DNA of 64,000 bases from Actinobacillus seminis. GTDB taxonomy: Bacteria; Pseudomonadota; Gammaproteobacteria; Enterobacterales; Pasteurellaceae. Shown piece by piece: positions 17,419 through 27,618 of this stretch. Numbering within the stretch: the stretch's first letter is position 1; every line of letters starts with the position of its first letter. The stretch spans positions 248,001 to 312,000 of the forward strand of contig NZ_NLFK01000001.1 of the NCBI RefSeq assembly GCF_002263215.1. The letters run 5' to 3'. The position numbers and the translations under genes were made by a program. The notes beneath the pieces are model-generated. The model saw only the letters and a program-made list of their open reading frames with translations. It ran no database searches and had not been told where the DNA came from.

Positions 17419-18189
17419 ATGCCGATTAACTTTACTCAAATTTTTCAAGACAGCTGGAATTTTATGCGTAATCAACCCAAACTTACCATACAATTCATTA
17501 TGTTATTTTTTATTTCTTCATTGGCGACGAGCTTATTAATCCCCAATGGTGCATTGCCTACCAATCTGACAGTAAGCGAACAAACCGGAACGAATGAACT
17601 ACAGGCGTTGCTTACTCAAACCGACACGACACATAACCTGGCAACGCTTATTCAAATGGTAATCACTATGTTTCTTTCCGCATGGGGAACTATAACCATC
17701 CACCGATTAAGTCAACGCGCCAATCCCGCGTTAAATCAAACATTCACCGTGGCGTTAAAACGCTTTGCCGGTGTGCTGTTAATCAATATATTAACCACAG
17801 CCCTTATCGCCATTGGTTTATTGAAAGCTTCCATTGCGATCTTAACCAATACGCCGCCATCCATTATTTCTATGATCTCAATCGTTTTCGGCGTTTTTAT
17901 CTTTATTCGTTTATGTTTGGCAAGTGTACATTACATGATTACACCGCTTTCGCTAAAAATAGCATTGGTTGAAAGTTGGCAAGCCGGTATTAAACAAATA
18001 TTTCCGCTGTTTATTTACTGCGTAATCATTTATTTTGCACTGCCACTGTTGATCAAAAATTTAGCAATGATTAGTAGCAATATGATTTTTGGCATTATTA
18101 TTATGTTTCTTATTGCGATATTTAATATGTTTTCATTGATTTTTACCTACCGCTTCTATACGTTATTTATGCCTAAAAAAATGTCATAG
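17419..18189 (+). CDS. yciC: YciC-family (UPF0259) inner membrane protein
   Basis: This 256-residue protein has about six hydrophobic spans. MPINFTQIFQDSWNFMRNQPKLT is the family N-terminus; the function is unknown. It is the first gene of yciC-yciB-yciA-yciI, and the next gene starts within 10 bases of its stop. Confidence 0.88.
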   Translation: MPINFTQIFQDSWNFMRNQPKLTIQFIMLFFISSLATSLLIPNGALPTNLTVSEQTGTNELQALLTQTDTTHNLATLIQMVITMFLSAWGTITIHRLSQRANPALNQTFTVALKRFAGVLLINILTTALIAIGLLKASIAILTNTPPSIISMISIVFGVFIFIRLCLASVHYMITPLSLKIALVESWQAGIKQIFPLFIYCVIIYFALPLLIKNLAMISSNMIFGIIIMFLIAIFNMFSLIFTYRFYTLFMPKKMS

Positions 18190-18198
18190 GGAGACATG

Positions 18199-18744
18199 AT
18201 GAAACAAATTTTAGAATTTATTCCGCTGATTTTATTTTTTGCCGTCTATAAGTTGGTCGGTATTCGGGAAGCGGCGATTACCCTTATTGTTGCCACGATT
18301 GTGCAACTGATTATTTTAAAATTAAAATATGGCAAAATAGAAAAGCAGCAAATCATTATGGGAAGTGCGGTAGTTTTTTTCGGCGCTTTAACTGCCTATT
18401 TTAATGAATTGGAATTTTTAAAATGGAAAGTCACCATTGTTTATGCTCTTTTCGCATTAGTACTGTTAATCAGCCAATATGGTTTTAAAAAACCGTTAAT
18501 TAAACAATTATTAGGCAAAGAAATTCAATTACCGCAGACAGTATGGGATCGCCTTAACCTTGGCTGGAGCGGATTTTTTCTGCTTTGCATGATCATCAAT
18601 TTAATTATCAGCCATTTCTTCTCTGATGATATTTGGGTTGATTTTAAAACCTTCGGTATTATTGGGATGACCTTTGTTGCCACCCTCATCACCGGTTTTT
18701 ATATTTATCGCTACTTACCTAAAACGGATAGCACGAAAGAATAA
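18199..18744 (+). CDS. yciB: Inner membrane septation-related protein YciB
   Basis: The 181-residue protein has five membrane spans and the family features [15 protein letters not shown] at the N-terminus and [16 protein letters not shown]. In enterics YciB takes part in envelope synthesis and interacts with elongation and division proteins. I chose ATG 18199 over 18196 because AGGGAG (18188-18193) then has a 5-base spacing. It lies between yciC and yciA. Confidence 0.92.
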   Translation: MKQILEFIPLILFFAVYKLVGIREAAITLIVATIVQLIILKLKYGKIEKQQIIMGSAVVFFGALTAYFNELEFLKWKVTIVYALFALVLLISQYGFKKPLIKQLLGKEIQLPQTVWDRLNLGWSGFFLLCMIINLIISHFFSDDIWVDFKTFGIIGMTFVATLITGFYIYRYLPKTDSTKE

Positions 18745-18753
18745 GGAAACGTT

Positions 18754-19209
18754 ATGACAAATTTTATTGACGCCAATAGCGGTCGCCAATCCAAAGGGGC
18801 ATTATTACTTCGAACGCTGGCAATGCCTTCTGATACCAATGCCAATGGAGATATTTTCGGCGGCTGGATTATGTCACAAATGGATATGGGCGGTGCGATT
18901 TTAGCCAAAGAAATTGCGCATGGTCGTGTCGTGACCGTGGCAGTAGACAGCATGAATTTTATTCGCCCAGTTGCCGTCGGTGATGTGATCTGTTGTTACG
19001 GCGACTGCCTCTCGGTTGGACGGACATCGATTAAAATCAAAGTGGAAGTTTGGGTAAAAAAAGTCTCCGGCGAACCGCTTAACGAACGCTATTGCGTTAC
19101 CGAAGCAACCTTTACTTTCGTCGCTGTGGATGATAAAGGCAAACCGCGCGTTGTTCCGCGTGAAAATAACCCCGAGTTAACCGCCGCCCTTGCCCATCAA
19201 CTTGATTAA
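18754..19209 (+). CDS. yciA: Acyl-CoA thioesterase YciA
   Basis: The 151-residue hot-dog-fold enzyme hydrolyses a wide range of acyl-CoAs. The active-site segment is ANGDIFGGWIMSQMDMGG at about residues 30-47, with the catalytic Asp near residue 45. VTVAVDSMNFIRPVAVGD follows. The H. influenzae member has been studied structurally. It is third in the operon. Confidence 0.95.
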   Translation: MTNFIDANSGRQSKGALLLRTLAMPSDTNANGDIFGGWIMSQMDMGGAILAKEIAHGRVVTVAVDSMNFIRPVAVGDVICCYGDCLSVGRTSIKIKVEVWVKKVSGEPLNERYCVTEATFTFVAVDDKGKPRVVPRENNPELTAALAHQLD

Positions 19210-19231
19210 TGACACATAAAAGGAGATGAAT

Positions 19232-19528
19232 ATGTATTATGTTATTTTTGCACAAGATAAACCGAATACCTTGGCTCAACGTTTAGCCGTTCGCGAAAAG
19301 CATTTAGCCCGCCTCCAACAATTGCATGATGAAGATCGGCTTTTGGTTGCCGGACCTAATCCAGCCATTGATGATGAAAATCCAGGCGAAGCGGGATTTA
19401 CCGGTTCAACCGTTATCGCCAAATTTGACAGCTTAGATGAAGCTAAACAATGGGCAAGCCAAGATCCTTATGTGGCAGCCGGCGTATATGGAGAGGTGGT
19501 CGTCAAACCTTTTAAACGCGTTTTCTAA
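19232..19528 (+). CDS. yciI: YciI family protein
   Basis: The 98-residue YCII-related ferredoxin-like fold contains [22 protein letters not shown] with the conserved His-Asp pair, and ends in [21 protein letters not shown] as in E. coli YciI. No reaction is firmly established. ATG 19232 is preferred over 19226 because AGGAG (19221-19225) abuts the latter; the length then equals the E. coli protein. Confidence 0.93.
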   Translation: MYYVIFAQDKPNTLAQRLAVREKHLARLQQLHDEDRLLVAGPNPAIDDENPGEAGFTGSTVIAKFDSLDEAKQWASQDPYVAAGVYGEVVVKPFKRVF

Positions 19529-19541
19529 ATCGTAACAAATG

Positions 19542-19570
19542 GGCAACTGAAAAATAGTTGCCTTATTTTT
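19542..19570 (+). terminator. Terminator after yciI
   Basis: GGCAACT and AGTTGCC with a 7-base loop, followed by TTATTTTT. Confidence 0.85.
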
Positions 19571-19707
19571 AAAGCTTGATTTTTTTGTTGTCGCCAACGA
19601 TATTCCGTATTATGATGGTTTAACATTTTTACAACAAAAAGCACCGCTCTTTTTTACAAAGCGCACTCTACTTATAATCCAATAATTTATCCTAACGAGG
19701 TGATATT

Positions 19708-22314
19708 ATGTCTAATTTCTTACAAGGCTATCAAAAACATGTAGATGAACGGGCTGCTCAAGGTGTTGTACCTAAACCTTTGGATGCACAACAAACCGCC
19801 GATTTGGTGGAATTACTTAAAAATCCCCCAGCAGATAAACAAGATTATTTATTAGACTTATTTACCCATCGTATTCCTGCCGGCGTTGATGAAGCCGCTT
19901 ATGTCAAAGCCTCATTCCTCTCCGCGGTAGTAAAAGGCGATGCGCATTCTCCGCTCATTTCCGCAGAAAGTGCGGTCAAATTATTAGGCACAATGCAAGG
20001 TGGATACAATATTGAACCATTATTGACCGCACTTGATAATGAAAAACTTGCCAAAATTGCCGCCGAAGCCCTCTCCTCTACCCTATTAATGTTCGATAAT
20101 TTCCATGATGTTGCAGAACGCGCCAAAGCAGGCAATGTTTATGCCAAACAAGTATTACAATCTTGGGCAGATGCACAATGGTTCTTGTCTCGCCCGAAAT
20201 TGGCAGAAAAATTAACCGTCACCGTATTTAAAGTCACCGGAGAAACCAATACGGACGATTTATCTCCGGCGCAAGATGCTTGGTCGCGCCCGGATATTCC
20301 GTTACACGCCTTGGCAATGTTAAAAAATGCCCGTGACGGCATTCAGCCGGATGATGTCGGCAATGTCGGTCCGATTAAACAGCTTGAGGCGCTTAAAGCA
20401 AAAGGCTTCCCCCTTGCCTATGTTGGTGATGTGGTTGGTACCGGTTCATCCCGTAAATCCGCCACTAACTCCGTATTGTGGTTTATGGGCGAAGATATTC
20501 CATTTATTCCGAATAAACGTGCCGGTGGCGTCGTCTTAGGCGGTAAAATTGCCCCGATTTTCTTTAATACTTTAGAAGATGCGGGTTCATTGCCAATTGA
20601 AGTGGACGTCAGCAATTTGAATATGGGTGATGTTATTGATATCTATCCGTATCAAAATAAAATTTGCAAACATGGAACCGACGAAGTACTTGCTGAATTT
20701 CAATTAAAAACCCATGTGTTGCTCGATGAAGTCCGCGCCGGTGGTCGTATTCCGCTCATTATCGGACGTGGCTTAACGCATAAAGCACGTGTTGAACTCG
20801 GCTTGCCGGAAAGCGATATATTTGCTAAACCGCAAAGCACCACCACCAGCAACAAAGGCTTTACGCTAGCCCAAAAAATGGTTGGACGCGCTTGCGGCGT
20901 TGAAGGTATTCGTCCGGGTCAATATTGCGAACCGCGCATGACATCTGTCGGCTCGCAAGATACAACCGGTCCAATGACGCGTGATGAATTAAAAGATTTG
21001 GCATGTTTAGGCTTCTCCTCTGATCTTGTGATGCAATCATTCTGCCACACCGCCGCCTATCCAAAACCGGTGGATGTCACGACACATCATACCTTGCCTG
21101 ATTTTATTATGAACCGTGGCGGAATTTCATTACGTCCGGGAGATGGCGTTATCCACTCTTGGTTAAACCGGATGTTGCTACCGGATACCGTGGGAACCGG
21201 CGGTGATTCTCATACTCGTTTCCCAATCGGGATCTCTTTCCCTGCCGGTTCCGGCTTGGTTGCCTTTGCCGCGGCGACCGGTGTTATGCCACTGGATATG
21301 CCGGAATCGGTATTAGTGCGCTTTAAAGGAGAAATGCAACCGGGAATTACGCTACGTGATTTGGTGCATGCTATCCCGTATTATGCCATTCAACAAGGCT
21401 TGCTCACCGTGGAGAAAAAAGGTAAGAAAAATATTTTCTCTGGTCGCATTTTAGAAATCGAAGGATTGGAACATCTCAAAGTAGAACAAGCCTTTGAATT
21501 ATCTGATGCGTCTGCAGAACGTTCCGCCGCGGCTTGTACCATCAAATTGGATAAAGAACCCATTATCGAATACCTCAATTCCAATATCGTGTTGTTAAAA
21601 TATATGATCGCTGAAGGTTATGGCGATACGCGTACACTTGAACGTCGTATCAGAGGAATGCAACAATGGTTGGATAACCCGCAATTGTTAGAAGCTGATA
21701 AAGACGCCGAGTACGCTGCAGTGATCGAAATCGACATGAACGAAATCAAAGAGCCGATTTTATGTGCACCAAATGATCCGGATGATGCACGGTTATTATC
21801 CGAAGTACAAGGGGATAAAATTGATGAAGTCTTTATCGGTTCTTGTATGACTAATATCGGACATTTCCGTGCGGCGGGTAAACTGTTGGGTAAATTTAAA
21901 GACATGATCCCAACTCGCCTTTGGATTGCACCGCCAACAAAAATGGATGCAGCGCTGTTAACTGAAGAAGGGTATTACAGTATTTACGGTAAAAGCGGTG
22001 CACGTATTGAAATTCCGGGTTGTTCGCTCTGTATGGGTAACCAAGCGCGCGTTGCCAACGGTGCAACCGTGGTTTCCACTTCAACCCGCAACTTCCCGAA
22101 CCGTTTAGGTCAAGGTGCCAATGTGTATTTGGCATCAGCGGAATTAGCAGCGGTTTCTGCCTTGTTGGGTAAATTACCAACGCCGAAAGAATACCTCTCC
22201 TATGCTGCTGATTTGCTGGAAGATAAAGATGACACTTATCGTTATATGAATTTCGACCAAATTCAACGTTATACGCAAAAAGCAGATAATGTTATTTTTC
22301 AGACTGCAGTATAA
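19708..22314 (+). CDS. acnB: Aconitate hydratase B
   Basis: The 868-residue TCA enzyme interconverts citrate and isocitrate. The N-terminal HEAT-like domain (about 1-160) and swivel domain precede the catalytic core, the B-type order. The [4Fe-4S] cysteines lie in [10 protein letters not shown] and [23 protein letters not shown] is an active-site segment. The length matches E. coli AcnB. AACGAGGTG precedes the start. Two uptake cores lie within the first 350 bases. It is monocistronic. Confidence 0.97.
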   Translation: MSNFLQGYQKHVDERAAQGVVPKPLDAQQTADLVELLKNPPADKQDYLLDLFTHRIPAGVDEAAYVKASFLSAVVKGDAHSPLISAESAVKLLGTMQGGYNIEPLLTALDNEKLAKIAAEALSSTLLMFDNFHDVAERAKAGNVYAKQVLQSWADAQWFLSRPKLAEKLTVTVFKVTGETNTDDLSPAQDAWSRPDIPLHALAMLKNARDGIQPDDVGNVGPIKQLEALKAKGFPLAYVGDVVGTGSSRKSATNSVLWFMGEDIPFIPNKRAGGVVLGGKIAPIFFNTLEDAGSLPIEVDVSNLNMGDVIDIYPYQNKICKHGTDEVLAEFQLKTHVLLDEVRAGGRIPLIIGRGLTHKARVELGLPESDIFAKPQSTTTSNKGFTLAQKMVGRACGVEGIRPGQYCEPRMTSVGSQDTTGPMTRDELKDLACLGFSSDLVMQSFCHTAAYPKPVDVTTHHTLPDFIMNRGGISLRPGDGVIHSWLNRMLLPDTVGTGGDSHTRFPIGISFPAGSGLVAFAAATGVMPLDMPESVLVRFKGEMQPGITLRDLVHAIPYYAIQQGLLTVEKKGKKNIFSGRILEIEGLEHLKVEQAFELSDASAERSAAACTIKLDKEPIIEYLNSNIVLLKYMIAEGYGDTRTLERRIRGMQQWLDNPQLLEADKDAEYAAVIEIDMNEIKEPILCAPNDPDDARLLSEVQGDKIDEVFIGSCMTNIGHFRAAGKLLGKFKDMIPTRLWIAPPTKMDAALLTEEGYYSIYGKSGARIEIPGCSLCMGNQARVANGATVVSTSTRNFPNRLGQGANVYLASAELAAVSALLGKLPTPKEYLSYAADLLEDKDDTYRYMNFDQIQRYTQKADNVIFQTAV

Positions 22315-22332
22315 TATCCATTAATTAAACAC

Positions 22333-22361
22333 AAAGTGCGGTCAAAATGACCGCGCTTTTT
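22333..22361 (+). terminator. Terminator of acnB made from an inverted uptake pair
   Basis: AAAGTGCGGTCA and TGACCGCGCTTT form a 12-bp stem with one G-T pair, followed by TT. Confidence 0.85.
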
Positions 22362-22552
22362 CCTTATTTTTAAAGAAAAGCAATATTGGAACTTCGTTAT
22401 TACATTCATCTTTTTCGTATCAATCAATGCAGAACCAATACCGGTCACCGTTTGCTTCTCTGAGATACTCCAAATGCCGCCCGGTTTGGCGAGTACCCGA
22501 GAACCGAAGGCAATGCCTAAAATAATGTCATTTGTTGATGTTAAAAAAGAAT
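22362..22552. other. Non-coding stretch after acnB
   Basis: Open frames on both strands here are short, and none resembles a family I know. It may be decayed coding sequence, as codon-like texture remains around 22430-22530. Confidence 0.4.
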
Positions 22553-22582
22553 AAAAAAGCGAGAGGCGTATTATCCTCTCGC
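22553..22582 (-). terminator. Terminator of the downstream lipoprotein gene
   Basis: On the minus strand GCGAGAGG and CCTCTCGC pair across an 8-base loop and are followed by TTTTTT. Confidence 0.85.
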
Positions 22583-22603
22583 TCACTCACAGAATCAACG
22601 ATT

Positions 22604-23134
22604 CTATTTGTTTATTTTAGCAGTTGCCTTTTGGTCTACATCACATAATTTTGCCAAAATTTCATCAGAATCTTTTCCTAATTGAGTCAACATTCCAGTT
22701 GTTTCGGCGGTTACCGTTGCATTAGTAAAACCGGTTGAAACGTTCCAAATGTAGTCTTTAGACACAAAAGAGGTGAAATCCGGGTTCGCGGCATCACGAT
22801 TTAACGTTGGGATTTTTTGTGTCGTTTTGCCGTTTTGTAGCACAAGATTTACCGCTACGGCTTCTTCACCTTGGAATACGTAAGTAGCCGTCACTTGCTT
22901 ACCGCTTTGGCAACGGTACACCACAGTTTTTGCTGCATCCGTCATTTTTTCCACTTTCAGCTCTGCTGTGCCGTTGCCCGTGTTCACCACATCTTTTACT
23001 GGTTGGGTGGCATTTTCTGTTGCTTGTGCAACCGCAACTTGTGTTTGTTGAATTTGAGCAACTTCTTGGTTGTTAGAACAAGCAGCTAAAACTAAAGTTG
23101 CAACGAATGCCGGAACGAATTTTACTAATTTCAT
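22604..23134 (-). CDS. Lipoprotein with an MliC-like C-terminal domain
   Basis: The 176-residue protein has a lipoprotein signal ending in LVLAACS (lipid Cys19). A Gln/Ala/Thr-rich linker (20-60) is followed by a beta-rich domain beginning VVYRCQSGKQVTATYVF and ending KLCD. The paired Cys spacing and the YxCxxG start resemble membrane-bound lysozyme inhibitors of the MliC type, but the match is partial and the family is uncertain. It should sit on the periplasmic side of a membrane. The gene has its own terminator. Confidence 0.6.
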   Translation of the reverse strand: MKLVKFVPAFVATLVLAACSNNQEVAQIQQTQVAVAQATENATQPVKDVVNTGNGTAELKVEKMTDAAKTVVYRCQSGKQVTATYVFQGEEAVAVNLVLQNGKTTQKIPTLNRDAANPDFTSFVSKDYIWNVSTGFTNATVTAETTGMLTQLGKDSDEILAKLCDVDQKATAKINK

Positions 23135-23311
23135 AATATCTCCTTTGGTTGAAAAATAGCGTTCTAATGATTGGTTAGTACATTCAATTTAGGAAAAATT
23201 CAAAATATTTACAAATCTTTACAAACAATTACACGCCAGACCTCTTCCTCTTAAAGGTAGAAATCATATATGATCCGCCTTGTTTACTTTCATTTCACTT
23301 GGAGCTTAAAT

Positions 23312-23639
23312 ATGAACAATATTTTTAAGGTAATTTGGAGCAAAGCCACTAGACAGCCAGTTGTCGTATCCGAGCTTTCAAAATCGAACGGCAAAGTCAC
23401 TTCACAAACGGATAAACACACCAATACCTGTGACAATATACAGGGGAGAGGTAACTTCTAACTCTGTCGGTTTATCTCTCTTCTTAACCTCATTAGCATT
23501 GCTGGCGGGTTCTTCTTCTGTTTATGCGGCAATTAAATTAGATCAAGCAGAAAACTTCAATACAAATAATACAGAAGCGGTAACCCAACAAGAAAATAGT
23601 AAGCCTGCACTCCTTTCTTTACACAGAATTCGCCACTAA
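23312..23639 (+). pseudogene. N-terminal remnant of a trimeric autotransporter adhesin
   Basis: MNNIFKVIWSKATRQPVVVSE is an extended signal peptide (ESPR) of the type found on large type V secreted adhesins. One extra G in the run at 23443-23446 shifts the frame. Removing it gives a continuous leader with SLALLAGSSSVYA as the hydrophobic core and cleavage site, then about 45 residues to a stop. No passenger or YadA-like anchor follows. This is the stub of a lost adhesin, or a leader left by recombination. Confidence 0.65.
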
Positions 23640-23716
23640 AGCAACGCCGATACTTTACTGTTGTAATAGACATTTTGCACATTATCGCAATCTTCAAGGC
23701 GATTGATTAAATCAAG
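23636..23716 (-). pseudogene. C-terminal fragment of a YebC-like protein
   Basis: The minus strand reads LDLINRLEDCDNVQNVYYN and a stop, matching the C-terminus of the YebC/PmpR family (LIDxLEDxDDVQxVYHN). No N-terminal part is present. It is a gene scrap next to the adhesin leader, marking past rearrangement. Confidence 0.6.
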
Positions 23717-23995
23717 CCTTTTTGGCTGAATAAATAACCTACAGCCCCTAGTAAAAATTCGCCAACTTACTATCGTCGATTTGTATCGAAGTCACCCATG
23801 AGCGATTTACATTTGAGTAAATTATTCGGCGCTAAACCATTGGATCGCCTCACACAAATTATTACGGAAAAATTAAGCTAATTGGCTGGAATATCCAAAA
23901 TGCCGGAATGATTTATCATTCCCTGCTTAAAAGGGAGGTATAAATTGTCGCTCCACAACTTTCCGACATCACCATATCGCCATATCCTCTAAAGA
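23717..23995. other. Decayed intergenic stretch
   Basis: The only open frame is 27 codons (23798-23881, ending DRLTQIITEKLS). It looks like a C-terminal scrap of an unidentified protein. Nothing else is recognisable. Confidence 0.4.
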
Positions 23996-24023
23996 AAAAA
24001 CCGAATCTCATGTTCGATTTTTT
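23996..24023 (-). terminator. Terminator after rlmKL
   Basis: AAAACCGAA and TTCGATTTT pair (one G-T) around a 7-base loop, followed on the minus strand by a T run. Confidence 0.65.
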
Positions 24024-24037
24024 CTTACAAACAAAGA

Positions 24038-26197
24038 TTACTTTTCCGTGTGGGTAATCAACCAGCAATTGTGAATTTGTTTATTACGCTCAAAATCTAA
24101 GGGTAAGGTTTTAGCTGAAATTTCCACCGCACTTAACCTCAAGGTTTGCAACGCCGCAAAATCCATTTTAAATCCACGTTTGTTATTGGAAAAAACCACC
24201 CTGCCTGCCGGTTGCAAAATACGCTTTAGCTGCCCCAACAATTTAATATGATCACGTTGCACATCCCAACTGTCTTCCATACGTTTAGAGTTGGAAAATG
24301 TCGGTGGATCCACAAAAATCAAATCAAATTGACGATCACATTTCTCCAGCCATTGCAAACAATCCGCTTGAATTAATTTATGTTGTTTGCCTTGAATATC
24401 ATTAAGCAATAAATTTTGTTCCGCCCAATTGAGATAAGTATTGGACATATCAACGGTGGTAGTTGATTTTGCGCCACCAAGCGCCGCATGTACCGTTGCC
24501 GAACCGGTGTAGGCAAATAAATTAAGAAAATCTTTGCCCTGCGCCATGTCGCCCACCATTTTACGGGTCAAACGGTGATCAAGAAATAACCCGGTATCCA
24601 AATAATCCGTCAAATTTACCCACAACTTTGCCCCGTATTCATGCACATAAAAATATTCTCCTTTATTTGCCAATTTTTCGTATTGATTGGTACCTTTTTG
24701 CTTTTGGCGTACCTTCAAAATCAACTTATTGGTTTCCACACCGGTAACAGAAAGCGTCGCGGTCACTGCATCCAACAAACGTTGACGCGCTTTATTTACA
24801 TCAATATTTTTCGGCGCCGCATATTCCTGCACTACAATATGCTCCCCATAACGATCCACCGCCAAGTTATACTCCGGCAAATCCGCATCATATAAACGAT
24901 AAGCATCAATGCCTTGCTGCGTCGCCCATTTTTCAATTTTCTTGATATTTTTTTGTAAACGATTAGCAAAATCTACTGCAACAACGTTTTCTTTTGAAAA
25001 AAACGGCGCATTTTCTACCGCACTTTTATCGTCATTTTGCCTTAAAGTGCGGTCAGAAATTTGATAATTTTTTTGAATACAATCTAACGGACCATTTTTG
25101 GCTTTAAATTGACGGAACGAACGCATCCGCAAACAATCAAGCAAGCCCTCTTCACTACTAAAAATAGATGCATTCCACCCACCAAATTGCGATTTCAAAC
25201 GCTGACCAAACACGGAATACAAGGCAATCAGCGCCGGTGTTGTACCTAAACGTTCACCATAAGGCGGGTTACAAATCACCGTGCCTTTGTGTTCCGAGAA
25301 AGGGTTAGTTAACGCCGCCACATCACCTTGTTTCCATTTAATCAAATGCGCCACGCCAGCATGTTTGGCATTTTTTTGCGCTTTTTGTAACACTCGATAA
25401 TCCAAATCGGAACCATAAAAATGCGCCTGTGGTTCCTGTTGAAACTGTACCTCTGCTAAGGCAATCGCCTCGCTTTTCACCGCCTCCCACGCAGCTTGGT
25501 TATGCCCGTTCCAAAAATCAAACCCCCAATGCAAACGATTCAATTGCGGCGCAATATTGGCTTCCATTTGTGCCGCCTCAATTAATAATGTTCCCGAGCC
25601 ACACATCGGATCAACCAATGGCGTGCCTTTTTCCCAACCGGAACGCAACACAATTGCCGCCGCCAAAGTTTCGCGTAAAGGAGCACTGCCGGTATCCTCG
25701 CGATAACCGCGCAAATGCAGCGCTTCACCGCTTAAATCCAAAGAAATGACCAAATCTTCACGATTAAGATAGGCATGAATACGCACATCCGGATAGTCTT
25801 TATCCACATTCGGGCGTGTCTTGCCTTGACGTTCAAAATAATCCACAATCCCGTCTTTTACACGCATGGCGCCAAATTGAGTATGGCGAATTTCGCGATT
25901 TGTTCCGTTGAAATCCACTAAAAATGTCACTTTTTCATCAAATTCATTTAACCAACTATGCCCTACTACAGCCGAATACAAATCCAAATCGCTGTAAATT
26001 TTGCAATGAATAAGAGGCAATAAAATGCGCGAACTTAATCGTGACCACAATAGCGTGCGGTACATAATTTCATCATTTGCAACAAAATGAACACCGCCTT
26101 GCGCCACTTTACAGTCAGCTGCACCCAATTCGATTAATTCCGATTTTAATAACTCTTCAAATCCACGTGCAGTGGTAGCAAAAAATACTTTCATCAT
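24038..26197 (-). CDS. rlmKL: 23S rRNA methyltransferase RlmKL
   Basis: The 719-residue fusion has two methyltransferase units, making m2G2445 (RlmL half) and m7G2069 (RlmK half) of 23S rRNA. A THUMP domain (about 45-155) binds RNA. The first Rossmann unit has [16 protein letters not shown] and the catalytic [10 protein letters not shown]. The second has [20 protein letters not shown] and [13 protein letters not shown]. The length equals the family norm. Three uptake cores lie inside (24128, 25016, 25047). Confidence 0.95.
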   Translation of the reverse strand: MMKVFFATTARGFEELLKSELIELGAADCKVAQGGVHFVANDEIMYRTLLWSRLSSRILLPLIHCKIYSDLDLYSAVVGHSWLNEFDEKVTFLVDFNGTNREIRHTQFGAMRVKDGIVDYFERQGKTRPNVDKDYPDVRIHAYLNREDLVISLDLSGEALHLRGYREDTGSAPLRETLAAAIVLRSGWEKGTPLVDPMCGSGTLLIEAAQMEANIAPQLNRLHWGFDFWNGHNQAAWEAVKSEAIALAEVQFQQEPQAHFYGSDLDYRVLQKAQKNAKHAGVAHLIKWKQGDVAALTNPFSEHKGTVICNPPYGERLGTTPALIALYSVFGQRLKSQFGGWNASIFSSEEGLLDCLRMRSFRQFKAKNGPLDCIQKNYQISDRTLRQNDDKSAVENAPFFSKENVVAVDFANRLQKNIKKIEKWATQQGIDAYRLYDADLPEYNLAVDRYGEHIVVQEYAAPKNIDVNKARQRLLDAVTATLSVTGVETNKLILKVRQKQKGTNQYEKLANKGEYFYVHEYGAKLWVNLTDYLDTGLFLDHRLTRKMVGDMAQGKDFLNLFAYTGSATVHAALGGAKSTTTVDMSNTYLNWAEQNLLLNDIQGKQHKLIQADCLQWLEKCDRQFDLIFVDPPTFSNSKRMEDSWDVQRDHIKLLGQLKRILQPAGRVVFSNNKRGFKMDFAALQTLRLSAVEISAKTLPLDFERNKQIHNCWLITHTEK

Positions 26198-26287
26198 ATT
26201 TCGTTAATTAATAAATAAAATTTAGCGGAATTATAACAAATATGAAAAATTTGTATGTAACGACAAGAATATTTTTACTCGGAAAAC

Positions 26288-26317
26288 AAAAATACGGTGA
26301 TGTTCACCGTATTTTTT
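26288..26317. terminator. Terminator of znuA
   Basis: AAAATACGGTGA and TCACCGTATTTT form a 12-bp stem with loop TGT, and T runs lie on both strands. Confidence 0.88.
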
Positions 26318-26405
26318 CATTAGCCACAAAATATGTAAAATACAATTTTTGCTGTTTGCTTAAATTTCTCACCGAAATATAAAGAAATAACGCTCCTTTA
26401 AACGA

Positions 26406-27515
26406 TTATTTCAAGCAGTTATAGTAACTATCCGCAGTAAATTGCAAAAATTTAGCATATGAGTTTTTACCTAAATCTACCGGTCCACCCATCGGATCCA
26501 ACATCCCCACCTTAACTCCGGTGCCCTTACTTAAGCGTTCTACCACTTTAGGTGTAAATTGCGGTTCGGCAAACAAACATTGTACTTGATGTTCATCTAT
26601 TTCTTGCTTAATTTTAGTTAGGGTTTTTACTCCCGGCGCTACTAATGGATTAATAGTAAAAGCACCTTTTTGATTGAGCTTATAAGCAGAATTAAAATAA
26701 GTATAACCATCATGGAATACATAAAAACCTTTATCACGTACCGGCGCTAATTGCTGATTAATTTTTTCGTTTTGCTCAGCTAAAGTGCGGTTAAATTCCG
26801 CTAAATTTTTTGCAATCACATCTTTTTTATTTGGATAAAGTTGAGTCAATTTATCCGCTAAATGATGAGCGGCAATTTGACTAATTTTTGGTGAATACCA
26901 AACATGCCAATTAGTTTCTAATGCACCATGTGCATCATGGTGGTCATGGCTCTCGTGTTCATGATTGTGAGCATGTTTACCCGCGTGACCATGGTCATGG
27001 TCATGGTCATGGTCATGGTCATGGTCATGGTCATGGTCATGGTCATGGTCATGGTCATGGTCATGGTCATGGTCATGGTCATGGTCATGGTCATGGTCAT
27101 GGTCATGGTCATGGTCATGGTCATGGTCATGGTCACCATGATGATGGTGGTGATGTTCTCCTTTCAATAACATATCTTCGGTCACATCAGAAAATTTAGC
27201 AATAGTGAGTACTTTTGCCGAATCAACATCTTGAGAAATATTTTTTTCCAAAAAAGCGTCTACATCTTCTCCAATCCATAAAATCAAATCAGCCGATTTC
27301 ACTTTTTGAATATCTGAAGGCTTTAAGCTGTAATCATGCGGAGAAGCTCCGGCAGGTACTAATACTTGCGTATCTGTTACGCCATCAGCAATTGAAGAAG
27401 CAATAAAACCTAGTGGTTTTATGGAAGTCAATATTGTGGCGCCAGCCATACCGGAAAATGAAATTACAACACCGGCAAGTGCTGCTTTTTTAAAAAGCTT
27501 GCTTAAATCAGTCAT
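26406..27515 (-). CDS. znuA: Zinc ABC transporter substrate-binding protein ZnuA
   Basis: The 369-residue periplasmic zinc chaperone of the ZnuABC importer has a signal peptide ending near GMAGA. Metal-ligand histidines lie in GASPHDYSLKPSD, ETNWHVWYSP and YVFHDGYTYF, with FAEPQFTPK later. The charged loop at about residues 119-195 is a very long His-Asp tract encoded by 24 perfect hexamers, followed by a more varied His-rich segment. Such loops capture zinc. No znuB or znuC lies beside it. I see no clear Zur site in the 103-base upstream gap. Confidence 0.94.
   Translation of the reverse strand: MTDLSKLFKKAALAGVVISFSGMAGATILTSIKPLGFIASSIADGVTDTQVLVPAGASPHDYSLKPSDIQKVKSADLILWIGEDVDAFLEKNISQDVDSAKVLTIAKFSDVTEDMLLKGEHHHHHHGDHDHDHDHDHDHDHDHDHDHDHDHDHDHDHDHDHDHDHDHDHDHDHDHGHAGKHAHNHEHESHDHHDAHGALETNWHVWYSPKISQIAAHHLADKLTQLYPNKKDVIAKNLAEFNRTLAEQNEKINQQLAPVRDKGFYVFHDGYTYFNSAYKLNQKGAFTINPLVAPGVKTLTKIKQEIDEHQVQCLFAEPQFTPKVVERLSKGTGVKVGMLDPMGGPVDLGKNSYAKFLQFTADSYYNCLK
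26990..27133. repeat. 24 perfect tandem copies of a 6-bp repeat inside znuA
   Basis: CATGGT is repeated 24 times without interruption (144 bases), encoding alternating Asp-His on the minus strand. The unit is two codons, so slippage changes loop length but not frame. Confidence 0.95.
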
Positions 27516-27618
27516 AATATAACCTTAATATTGAGAATAATTACCAAGAACCAATAGCGTACTCCTTTTTAAGTTAAAAGGCTATCTTTTTTTTATCAAA
27601 AAAAACTTATTTTAATGA

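Noticed and set aside
22299-22586. A 95-codon minus-strand frame after acnB
   Set aside because: It overlaps the acnB end, spans the acnB terminator and resembles no family I know.
26990-27133. The hexamer array as a CRISPR or phase-variation switch
   Set aside because: There are no spacers, and a 6-bp unit in frame cannot turn translation on and off.
26921-27199. Plus-strand open frames of repeated Gly-His or Val-Met across the znuA repeat
   Set aside because: They are created by the hexamer read in other frames and have no start signal or homology; znuA on the minus strand explains the region.
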